NCBI GenBank assembly: GCA_900696645.1
Contig: CAADGV010000033.1
Coordinates: forward strand, 248,001-312,000
Origin: an uncultured Chlorobiota bacterium
Lineage (GTDB): Bacteria > Bacteroidota > Ignavibacteria > UBA10030 > UBA6906
DNA length: 64,000 nucleotides
Direction of reading: 5' to 3'
The translations under genes and the position numbers were made by a program. Of the stretch, positions 56,567 through 64,000 are shown piece by piece. Under the pieces are notes generated by a model, which was given only the letters and a program-made list of their open reading frames with translations, ran no database searches and was not told where the DNA came from. Positions within the stretch are counted from its first letter, which is position 1; each line of letters begins with the position of its first letter.

Positions 56567-57160
56567 ATGAAAAAAGGTATGATTATTCTATTGGCGATTG
56601 TCGGCATCATCGTTCTGCTTGTTATGTGGGGCGTTGGAGCCTACAATTCACTCGTCACAAAGGATGTTGAAGTATCGGGTGCTTGGACGCAGGTTGAGAA
56701 CCAATATCAACGCCGGTTTGATCTCATTCCAAACTACGTCGAAACAGTGAAAGGATATGCCCAGCAAGAACGTGAGGTGTTCCTCGGTGTGACTGAGGCA
56801 CGGGCAAAAGTAGGGCAGTTGAATGTCTCAAAAGAAGTACTTGAAGACCCGAGGGCATTTGCCCGGTTCCAACAGGCGCAAGATCAGTTTTCTTCCGCCA
56901 TCTCCCGCCTTCTTGTGGTTGCGGAGAATTACCCGCAACTGAAGTCTAACGAGAATTTCATGAAGTTGCAGGATGAACTTGCCGGATCGGAGAACCGTAT
57001 TGCGACTGCCCGCACCAGATACAATGCGGCTGTTCAGGATTATAATGGCGCAATTCGCAGAATTCCGATGTCATTCATCGCTGCGTTTACGGGATTCCGC
57101 GAGAAGGAATGGTTCAAAGCACGTGAGGGCGCCGATGCGCCACCGGCGGTAAAATTCTGA
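56567..57160 (+). CDS. lemA: LemA-family protein
   Basis: A 197-residue protein with an N-terminal membrane helix (MIILLAIVGIIVLLVMWGVG) and a helical bundle: YNSLVTKDVEVSGAWTQVEN, QYQRRFDLIPNYVETVKGYA and SENRIATARTRYN are LemA hallmarks. It is exposed outside the cytosol or at the membrane by family precedent. CAGGAG precedes the ATG. It overlaps the TPM gene by one base, an association frequent for LemA. Function is unknown in general. Confidence 0.94.
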   Translation: MKKGMIILLAIVGIIVLLVMWGVGAYNSLVTKDVEVSGAWTQVENQYQRRFDLIPNYVETVKGYAQQEREVFLGVTEARAKVGQLNVSKEVLEDPRAFARFQQAQDQFSSAISRLLVVAENYPQLKSNENFMKLQDELAGSENRIATARTRYNAAVQDYNGAIRRIPMSFIAAFTGFREKEWFKAREGADAPPAVKF

Positions 57161-57957
57161 TGGTGAATCGGTTCCTATACATTCTCCTCGTTGCCTCTTT
57201 GTTTATGACTTCAGGAAATTCTGAATGGAGTCGTGTGTTCGGCCAGACACAAGATGAACTTGCTCAAGAGGTGCCTGTTCCGAAACTGTCGCGGCGGGTC
57301 ACTGATTTCACGAACACGCTTTCCCCGGCACAACTCAATGCTATCGAGGCCGACGTGGCACGATTCGAGGATTCAACATCGACGCAGCTTGTCATCGTTA
57401 TGCTTCCCACTATTGGAAGCGCGAGCATCGAAGAGTTTGCCCTGCGCACAGCGGAGGTAAATCAAATCGGGCAGAAAGGAACGGACAACGGTGTGCTCCT
57501 GCTGATTGCGAAGGATGATCGCAAGTTGCGCATCGAAGTGGGATACGGACTGGAAGGCGTGCTGCCCGACGGACTGGGCGGATCCATTATTCGCCGCGAA
57601 ATCACTCCTCACTTTCGTACTGGCGACTACTACGCAGGCATCAAGGCGGGAGCGGAAGCAATTATGCTCGCAACTCGAAATGAATACAAGGCTGACAAAC
57701 GAAAAGACGAAAACGAGGGGACTGTCGGCTCCATTCTACTGTTTCTTCTGTTCGCATTTATCATTCTTTCGGCAATGGCTCGAGGTAAGCGATCCCGGGG
57801 ATTGCTTGGAACTGCCGCGCTTCCCATTCTACTCGGAGGAGGACATCGGGGACGCTCTTCAGGCGGCGGAGGATGGGGAAGCGGAGGCGGAGGATTTGGC
57901 GGCTTCAGCGGTGGCGGCGGCTCCTTTGGTGGTGGCGGAGCGAGCGGAAGTTGGTAG
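57160..57957 (+). CDS. TPM-domain (YgcG-like) membrane protein with glycine-rich tail
   Basis: A 265-residue protein: signal peptide, TPM domain (about 45-170: VTDFTNTLSPAQLNAIEADV, TQLVIVMLPTI, NGVLLLIAKDDRKLRIEVGY, GLEGVLPDGLGG), one membrane helix (ILLFLLFAFIILSAMA), and a C-terminal Gly/Ser-rich tail of about 45 residues ending GGGGASGSW. Such tails are typical of the family. It is coupled to lemA (TGATG) and 12 bases before the sensor kinase. Confidence 0.92.
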   Translation: MVNRFLYILLVASLFMTSGNSEWSRVFGQTQDELAQEVPVPKLSRRVTDFTNTLSPAQLNAIEADVARFEDSTSTQLVIVMLPTIGSASIEEFALRTAEVNQIGQKGTDNGVLLLIAKDDRKLRIEVGYGLEGVLPDGLGGSIIRREITPHFRTGDYYAGIKAGAEAIMLATRNEYKADKRKDENEGTVGSILLFLLFAFIILSAMARGKRSRGLLGTAALPILLGGGHRGRSSGGGGWGSGGGGFGGFSGGGGSFGGGGASGSW

Positions 57958-57969
57958 ACTGAGGCTCCC

Positions 57970-60900
57970 ATGGCGGCAAAAGGTTCGGTTACGGACAATA
58001 ATTCTCTCGGGTCTCTTGAGCAAGAGTATCGCGATTTCATTACTTCGCTTCCGTATCCCTACGCGATCTTTGTCAACCGCAAGCTTGTCACCAAGAACGA
58101 CCTGTTCATAAGATTGTTTCCGTGGACGAAGGAAGAATCTCCCTCCCTCACAAATTTCTTCGGAAGAAAGAATGCTGATCTCCTCAAAGAAATCTCAACT
58201 CTTCTTGAGAACGAGGGGACATTTGGCAGGATAAGTACCCGGGAAGTACTTCTGCCGACCCCCGACCGCAAGACTGTTGCAGTAGAATTCTCAGCATCGC
58301 TGATCCAATTCCGGGGAAAGCGGGCTCTCTACTGCACATTCACCGATGTAAACGAACGGCGTCGGATTCTGGATCAGGTAGAAGCTGTTGATGCGAAATT
58401 TCAGGTATTAATGGAAGCTTCGCCGCTCGCCATTTCAGTGTCGTTGGATGGGAAGTTTGTTCTGCTGAACAGCAGCTTTGCAAGAATGTTCGGGTATGAT
58501 TCTGTAATGGATCTGTTGGGGAAAAGCGTGACCTCCATTGTTTCCGGAAGAAATGCCCGCAACCTTATTGCCGAGCAGGAAGAAAAGCGATCTGCAGGAG
58601 ACGAGTCGGATTTGGCGTATGAATACACAGGTACGAAGAAGGATGGCTCGAAGATTTTCGTTGAAGTAAGCGCACGGCGCATTCGCTTTAACGAAAGATG
58701 GGCCGTGCTGTCGTATCACCGTGACGTCACGCATCAGCGTACCGCAGAAGAAATCTACGAACGAAAAAGCAAAGGCCTCGAACTCCTGAATCGAATATCG
58801 GATGATATTGCCGGCCTTTCCACGCTCGACGATATCTACAGAAGCGGCTTGCATGCGGCAATGAAGGGAACTCAATTTGAGTCGGGGGCAGTCCTATCAG
58901 TTGACACGGCCGACTCAGAGCTAAGAATCCATACGTACAGGAATCTGGGAGAAAAAGTCGTCACTGCTTTTGCCGCACAACATCTCGACGAAGGATTGGC
59001 ACGGTTCTTCAATAAGACGCATGAGCCGATTGTCGCGACAGTTTCCGAGTATCCGCCATACCTTCCGTATAAGGGATTGTTTGAGGGAGAGGGGTATACA
59101 ACCGTTGCTTTTTTGCCTCTTGTTATCAAAAATACATTACGCGGAATTCTCTTTCTGGCAACAGCACGACAAGAATTGTTGGATGCACACGATCGTGTTC
59201 TGCTCGCGTCGTTGAGCCGCCAACTCAGCACTGCCGTAGAAAAGGTTCTGCTCGAAGACACTGCCCGTGATGCAGCTGAGAGGTTCACCGCCGCAGTCAG
59301 CAACATTTCTGACGTCTTGTACACACTTCGGCCGGATGGTACGTTCGTCTATCTTAGCCCGAGCGTTGAGAAGATGTTGGGATACATCCCTGCTGATTTC
59401 ATGGCCAATGCCGGCTTATGGCGGACGCTCCTTCATCCGGACGACAGGCCTGTTTTGTCCAGGAGGATCTCGAATCAAGCCACAGGAGAGGATGAGTTTC
59501 ATCTCGAGTATCGGATACTCCCGAAAGGGAAGGCAACGTACATCTGGTTAGAAGATCGCGTTCGATATAAGAAGGCCGCTGATGGCAGTATTTTGTTCAT
59601 CGAAGGGATTCTGCACGATATCACGGCAAGGAAGCAGCTTCCGGACGATCGAGCCGGAATGCCAGATATTCGATTACTTGCCTCAACAGGAGAGGACATC
59701 CTGCACGCGTTGCCGGAAGGGATTGCCGCATTCGACAATGATCTCATATGTACGGAATGGAACCGGACTCTTGAATATATAACCGGTGTTTCAAGAAGCG
59801 ATGTCATCGGGAAGAGCATCCACGACATGCCGGTTTTGCGTGAATCCATTCTCCAAATGATGGATCAGTTATCTTCAGAGGACGGCGTTGAGCTGCTAAT
59901 CGACTTTTCATCGCGGATTCGGATTGTGCCCACACCGTTGCATCTTCATGTCAAGCCGATCCTTAATCCGCAGAATGTGCGTACCGGCATTCTGCTGCTC
60001 GTGACGCGGGGAGATGACTCCCGTCAACGCGAACTCGACATCACGGAGTCTGAAGAAACACTGCGCAGCGTCATCGATGCGATGGGTGACGCATTATTGA
60101 TCTCTGATCTTGAAGGAGAGATATGGGAGGTGAACCGCGAGTTCACTCGTATGACAGGATACGAGCGCGACGAAGTTCGCTTGAAGCATTTCCCTTATCC
60201 GTGGTTGCTGGACGAGGAAATGACTCGTTTTCTCCGCTGGGTGTCCGACCTGCATGGTCGAGAGCATCTCCACGACCTTGATATGACGTGGGTTCATAAG
60301 AACGGCGACCAGGTTGCCGTCAGTCTGAATACCACGCTGCTGAGAAATGTTCACGGGGAGCCGATTGCGATCTTGAATATTGCCCGTGATATATCCGAAC
60401 GGAGACAGCTTGTTCTGGATTTGGAGTGGAAGAACCGGCAATTCGAGTTGTTGAACAGAATTATCAGTCACGCGAATACGACGACGGATCTCGATCGGAT
60501 ATTCGAATCGATCGCCACGGAAGTGCATGCCCTGATTCCGTACGACGGCATGAGTATCGTATTTCTTGATGAAAGGCAGCAATTGTCTCCGTGGTATCAT
60601 GCGGTGCCTATGGAATCGGGAGAGAGCCGCCGTGTTGACCGGCTCGCACTCGATGCAACGGTTATCTACGATGCTATTCGCTCGGAAAGAGCCGTGATTG
60701 TGAGCGCCTCCGAATCAAGAAACAAATCACAGATTACCATCCCCCTCTTTGTCAACGAAAAGGCGCTGGGAACATTCAGCCTGTTGAGTGACTTGCCCGA
60801 TGCATTTTCGGAAGACGAGCTGAGCATCCTTCAACCGGTCGCAGATCAGGTCGGTGCAATTATACAACGTGTACGATTGTTCAGACAGGTTGAGAATGAC

Positions 60901-62994
60901 TCTACCTACCTGCACAATCTTCTCAACTCCATCGACAATGTGGTGTACACCGTCGATTCCCAATACCGGATCACCGAAGTAAACAAGGCGTGGAGTGACT
61001 TCATGATCCGACTGGGGTTGAATGAGTGGGCTGACGAAGACAAGATTGTCGGTCAATCTCTGCGCGTAATCGTTCCCGAAAGCACGAGGTGGGAACACTA
61101 CACGACGGTTATGGACGACTTGTTTGCGCGTCGCATCGAATACTACGCCCGCGACATTACTATCCCTGGAGCAACCCAACCTATTGTGTACCACATGGTT
61201 GTTAACCCGATGGTGATTGGAGAAAGAGTTGTTGCGCTGGTGTTCACGCATACAGACATCACCGACATCAACAGAACTGAAGCCGAGTTGAAGCGACTGA
61301 ACAGGGAACTCGTAGCCGTCAACGCTATTACCACTTCCATAAACATGTCTCTGGAAGTGGAAGCTGTTCTTCGCGTTGCGGTGGATCAACTGAAGGAGAT
61401 TTTTGACGCACATGTCGTTGCATTCTATTTGTTGGAAGAGTCCCGGGGCCATCTCGTGCTCACACAGCATTGGGGCATCCCCGACGAGTATGCGAGAGCT
61501 CTTCAAACGTTGCCGATTGACAAGTCACTTACCGGCATCGTGATCACTTCCGGAAAGCCTATTTACATCGAGGACGGACTCCATCAGGAAGACCGCCTCA
61601 CAGAGGTCGGCAAACGCCTGAATGCGATACTCGGACTGAAAAGCTCGGCTGTGATTCCGTTGCAATCAAAGGAGAAGATTCTTGGAGCGTTCATGATTAA
61701 TTTCTCGAGGGCGCATGCCTTCAGCGAAAGTGAACAGCAACTTCTCCTTCTCATTGGAAATCAGATCGGCGGCGCTGTCGACAATGCACAATTGTATGAA
61801 GAAGTGCAGCAGCAGGTGAAAACCCTCACAACATTGTACGAACTCGGCAAAGGCTTAACCGGCGCTCTCGACCTCAAGTCGATGATACGGGTCGTGTACA
61901 GCGAAATGAAAGAGGCGTTGCCTTCAGAGCGATTCTACTACCAGGCTTACCTTCCTGATGAGAAAAGACTTTCTCTCGTAACGCGAGTGCTGAATGGTGT
62001 AGAAGAATTCTACCCGGCAGGAATGAAGGTGAGAGCATTGGCAGATTGGCCTAACACGATCTATCAGGAGGTCGTTTCCGAAGGGAAGGGGTATCTCGGG
62101 AGCACAACCCCCGACAATACGGACTCCATTCTCGCTGTTCCGCTCAAGTCAGATCAGAAGGTAATAGGGATTATATCGATCATCTCATCCAAGCCTAACT
62201 TCTATAAACCCAATCACTTGCGTCTCTTGGAAAGTATAGCTAATTTGACCGGTGTTGCAATTGGCAAGGCGTTGTTGTACGAGGATACTCTGAAGAAATC
62301 TTCTGAGATCGAGAACAGGAACAAAGAACTGGACGATTTCACGTATGTTGTTTCGCATGACTTGAAGGAACCCCTTATCAGTATTGAAGGGTACAGCAAG
62401 ATCGTGATGAAGGACTACAAGGAGAAACTTGATGAGGAAGGAAAGGAGTATCTTGGCGCAATTGTCCAATCGACGTCAAGGATGAAGAACCTCATCGATG
62501 ATCTCTTGACACTGTCGCGGCTGGGTCGGATGACAGATGAAATCGAAGTCGTGTCCGTCCGAACCATCATCGACGAAATCCTCTACGATCTCCAATTCTC
62601 CCTGCGCGAAAAGAAGCTTGCCGTGCATGTCGCAGAGAACATGCCCGTGGTTCGTTACAGCGGCACGCGGCTGAGCATGGTGTTCAGAAACTTGATTTCA
62701 AACGCGATGAAGTTCTGTGACAAACCTCTTCCGAAAATCGATATAGGTGTCCGCGAGGCTGACGACGAATTTGTATTTTCGGTTGCAGACAACGGCATTG
62801 GAATTGAACCCCAGTATTTTGAGCGCATTTTCACCATATTCCAACGCCTGAAGCGAAGCGAAGAATTTCGCGGAACGGGGGCAGGCCTCACGATAGCGAA
62901 GAGAATTGTCGAGCGTGAGGGTGGCCGTATCTGGCTTGATTCAACCCCGGGTGTCGGGTCGACGTTTTACTTTACCGTGAAGAAACCAGCCTAA
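57970..62994 (+). CDS. Large soluble multi-PAS/GAF sensor histidine kinase
   Basis: A 1674-residue kinase without membrane helices, so cytosolic. Approximate order: PAS (20-120), PAS (130-255), GAF (265-430), PAS (435-560), PAS-like (580-690), PAS (695-815), GAF (820-970), PAS (985-1110), GAF (1115-1285), GAF (1290-1445), HisKA and HATPase_c. The H-box is FTYVVSHDLKEPL with His1463. The ATPase has the N box NLISNAMKFC, G1 DNGIGI, an F box and G2 GTGAGLTIAK. The kinase core resembles that of bacteriophytochrome-like kinases, but no PHY domain or bilin Cys was recognised. No receiver domain is fused; the response regulator follows 11 bases later. Sensory inputs are unknown. Confidence 0.93.
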   Translation: MAAKGSVTDNNSLGSLEQEYRDFITSLPYPYAIFVNRKLVTKNDLFIRLFPWTKEESPSLTNFFGRKNADLLKEISTLLENEGTFGRISTREVLLPTPDRKTVAVEFSASLIQFRGKRALYCTFTDVNERRRILDQVEAVDAKFQVLMEASPLAISVSLDGKFVLLNSSFARMFGYDSVMDLLGKSVTSIVSGRNARNLIAEQEEKRSAGDESDLAYEYTGTKKDGSKIFVEVSARRIRFNERWAVLSYHRDVTHQRTAEEIYERKSKGLELLNRISDDIAGLSTLDDIYRSGLHAAMKGTQFESGAVLSVDTADSELRIHTYRNLGEKVVTAFAAQHLDEGLARFFNKTHEPIVATVSEYPPYLPYKGLFEGEGYTTVAFLPLVIKNTLRGILFLATARQELLDAHDRVLLASLSRQLSTAVEKVLLEDTARDAAERFTAAVSNISDVLYTLRPDGTFVYLSPSVEKMLGYIPADFMANAGLWRTLLHPDDRPVLSRRISNQATGEDEFHLEYRILPKGKATYIWLEDRVRYKKAADGSILFIEGILHDITARKQLPDDRAGMPDIRLLASTGEDILHALPEGIAAFDNDLICTEWNRTLEYITGVSRSDVIGKSIHDMPVLRESILQMMDQLSSEDGVELLIDFSSRIRIVPTPLHLHVKPILNPQNVRTGILLLVTRGDDSRQRELDITESEETLRSVIDAMGDALLISDLEGEIWEVNREFTRMTGYERDEVRLKHFPYPWLLDEEMTRFLRWVSDLHGREHLHDLDMTWVHKNGDQVAVSLNTTLLRNVHGEPIAILNIARDISERRQLVLDLEWKNRQFELLNRIISHANTTTDLDRIFESIATEVHALIPYDGMSIVFLDERQQLSPWYHAVPMESGESRRVDRLALDATVIYDAIRSERAVIVSASESRNKSQITIPLFVNEKALGTFSLLSDLPDAFSEDELSILQPVADQVGAIIQRVRLFRQVENDSTYLHNLLNSIDNVVYTVDSQYRITEVNKAWSDFMIRLGLNEWADEDKIVGQSLRVIVPESTRWEHYTTVMDDLFARRIEYYARDITIPGATQPIVYHMVVNPMVIGERVVALVFTHTDITDINRTEAELKRLNRELVAVNAITTSINMSLEVEAVLRVAVDQLKEIFDAHVVAFYLLEESRGHLVLTQHWGIPDEYARALQTLPIDKSLTGIVITSGKPIYIEDGLHQEDRLTEVGKRLNAILGLKSSAVIPLQSKEKILGAFMINFSRAHAFSESEQQLLLLIGNQIGGAVDNAQLYEEVQQQVKTLTTLYELGKGLTGALDLKSMIRVVYSEMKEALPSERFYYQAYLPDEKRLSLVTRVLNGVEEFYPAGMKVRALADWPNTIYQEVVSEGKGYLGSTTPDNTDSILAVPLKSDQKVIGIISIISSKPNFYKPNHLRLLESIANLTGVAIGKALLYEDTLKKSSEIENRNKELDDFTYVVSHDLKEPLISIEGYSKIVMKDYKEKLDEEGKEYLGAIVQSTSRMKNLIDDLLTLSRLGRMTDEIEVVSVRTIIDEILYDLQFSLREKKLAVHVAENMPVVRYSGTRLSMVFRNLISNAMKFCDKPLPKIDIGVREADDEFVFSVADNGIGIEPQYFERIFTIFQRLKRSEEFRGTGAGLTIAKRIVEREGGRIWLDSTPGVGSTFYFTVKKPA

Positions 62995-63005
62995 GAACTC
63001 TTCAG

Positions 63006-63689
63006 ATGGAAAAACAGACGGCCATACACGTACTTCTGATTGAAGACAATCCGGATTTTGCCAAACTTGTTGATGTGTTCTTGCGAAAACATGAGCCCGA
63101 CCAGTTTCTTGTCACGTGGAAGGAGAACGGTGTCAGTGCGTTGACCGAACTCGAGCGGAACCCTGCGTATGATGTGATTCTGATGGACTATTTTCTGCCG
63201 GGTCAGAACGGTCTCGAAATCACACGGCAACTGCATGACAAATACATCAGAACGCCAATCGTCTTTCTGACTGTGAACAAGGATTTTGATCTTGCCGTTG
63301 AAGTGATGAAGCTCGGTATAGAAGATTACTTGGTGAAGGAAGAAATATCGACACCGGTTCTTCCCAAAACAATTCTCAATGTTATCGAACGTCAGAAACT
63401 TCGCGAGCAGCTTACGGCTTTGGAGATTTCGCAGAAACGTCTCGAAGCAATCAGAGAACTTGTTCTGCAGATCACCGACGAACTCCGCCTGCCGCTTGAC
63501 GAAATGGGCACGCTTATCACGGACCTCTACAGAAAGCACGAAGAAGATAACCTGAAAACCTATCTTACAATTATTCGCGACAATCTCCAGCGTATCGAAA
63601 AGAAAATCGAGAAGCTGAAACATCTGAAAACCGACAAGACCATCCCGTATATCAAAGACATAAGGATGTTCGACTTGTCCGATGGTTGA
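63006..63689 (+). CDS. Response regulator with a degenerate DHp-like C-terminal domain
   Basis: A 227-residue protein. The receiver domain (about 5-125) has acidic Glu13/Asp14 (LLIEDNPDF), phospho-acceptor Asp61 (VILMDYFLPGQNGLEI), Thr89 and Lys111. The C-terminal ~100 residues are helical and not DNA-binding. They contain QITDELRLPLDEM, which aligns with the H-box of HisKA domains (usual form S-H-E-L-R-T-P-L), but Asp158 stands in place of the histidine. There is no ATPase domain. It is cotranscribed with the large sensor kinase and is probably its partner; output may be protein-protein interaction through this pseudo-DHp helix pair. Confidence 0.88.
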   Translation: MEKQTAIHVLLIEDNPDFAKLVDVFLRKHEPDQFLVTWKENGVSALTELERNPAYDVILMDYFLPGQNGLEITRQLHDKYIRTPIVFLTVNKDFDLAVEVMKLGIEDYLVKEEISTPVLPKTILNVIERQKLREQLTALEISQKRLEAIRELVLQITDELRLPLDEMGTLITDLYRKHEEDNLKTYLTIIRDNLQRIEKKIEKLKHLKTDKTIPYIKDIRMFDLSDG

Positions 63690-63724
63690 AACGTGAATAC
63701 CTTCCACCACCTCTTGTCCTCGTT

Positions 63725-64000
63725 ATGACATTCAAGCTGGCGCTGGCGCAGATAGACCCTGTTCTCGGAGATATCAAAAAGAACGTTGAGAAACATCTTG
63801 AGTACTGTCAACGCGCAAAAGATGCCGGAGCCTCCCTTGTCGTCTTTCCCGAGTTAAGTCTGACGGGTTACACAATCAAAGACATGAATTGGGAACTGGC
63901 CATCAATCCTGCGCGTAGCAGTTCCGTCCTCGCCCCGCTACTGGAAATGAGCAAATCCATTTCGATCATTGCGGGCGGAGTTGAGGAGAGCGCCTCGTTT
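63725..64000 (+). CDS. Nitrilase-superfamily amidohydrolase, possibly NAD synthetase N-terminus (3' truncated)
   Basis: The first 92 residues of a gene that runs off the window end. LALAQIDPVLGDIKKNVEKH and VVFPELSLTGYTIKDM are typical of carbon-nitrogen hydrolases, and the Glu in FPELSLTGY is the first catalytic residue. The family includes stand-alone amidases and the glutaminase domain of glutamine-dependent NAD synthetase; the visible part cannot separate these. ATG 63725 is used. It follows the response regulator by 35 bases. Confidence 0.85.
   Translation, partial: MTFKLALAQIDPVLGDIKKNVEKHLEYCQRAKDAGASLVVFPELSLTGYTIKDMNWELAINPARSSSVLAPLLEMSKSISIIAGGVEESASF

Noticed and set aside
57830-57957. 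Glycine-codon repeat tract as a separate repeat element
   Set aside because: It encodes the Gly/Ser-rich tail that is normal for TPM-domain proteins.

Overview
The window comes from a member of the FCB superphylum (Bacteroidota/Chlorobiota/Ignavibacteriota relatives). The main evidence is several secreted proteins that end in the PNPFNP-type sorting domain of the type IX secretion system (T9SS), a PorV/PorQ-family barrel, a carboxypeptidase-regulatory/TonB receptor architecture, and many lipoproteins and small outer-membrane barrels. An Ignavibacteria-like lineage is the best guess, but no 16S gene is present to settle it. Almost everything is on the plus strand in tightly packed operons with 1-4 base stop/start overlaps. 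GTG and TTG starts are common.

Layout. 1-3638: two T9SS cargo proteins (an Omp28-like C-terminus and a kelch-repeat protein). 3832-7748: an acyl-CoA carboxylase carboxyltransferase (propionyl-CoA carboxylase beta type) and an MltD-like lytic transglycosylase lipoprotein with LysM repeats. 7920-19417: a surface cluster containing a calcium-loop protein, a cupredoxin-domain T9SS cargo, a lipoprotein, a TonB-dependent receptor, a PorV/PorQ-family barrel and an NHL-propeller lipoprotein. 19423-20035: a small island with a truncated tRNA copy, an intact tRNA-Ser(GCU), a GIY-YIG nuclease gene and three related hairpins. 20245-39866: a Wzx/Wzy-type exopolysaccharide or capsule locus with export SLBB protein, Wzz, Wzx, Wzy, glycosyltransferases, an FkbM methyltransferase, initiating phosphoglycosyltransferase, GDP-fucose synthase, UDP-glucose dehydrogenase, UDP-xylose synthase and a Wzi-like barrel. 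By eye its central part (about 23-31 kb) is more A/T rich than its flanks.

39893-42574: two peroxiredoxins, then PTPS-folE-SDR, which together look like a tetrahydrobiopterin-type pterin pathway. 42645-43148 (minus): a Spy/CpxP-like periplasmic protein. 43311-48471: a TPR lipoprotein, pyrK, pyrD and folC. 48804-53314: rho, thiolase, 3-hydroxyacyl-CoA dehydrogenase and acyl-CoA dehydrogenase, a short-chain acyl-CoA module that complements the carboxylase at 3832. 53342-55319: three small outer-membrane barrel proteins. 55541-64000: a CapA-like phosphoesterase, LemA, a TPM-domain protein, a 1674-residue soluble sensor kinase, a response regulator with a degenerate DHp domain, and the start of a nitrilase-type amidohydrolase.

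Nine sites upstream of transcription units fit a TTGnnn-N17-TAnnnT pattern, closer to the canonical housekeeping promoter than to the -33/-7 promoter of Bacteroides. No CRISPR array, rRNA, insertion sequence or prophage was seen. The most unusual items are the tRNA/GIY-YIG/hairpin island, the response regulator whose DHp histidine position is aspartate, the TonB-PorV surface cluster, and a cupredoxin domain carried by a T9SS cargo protein.
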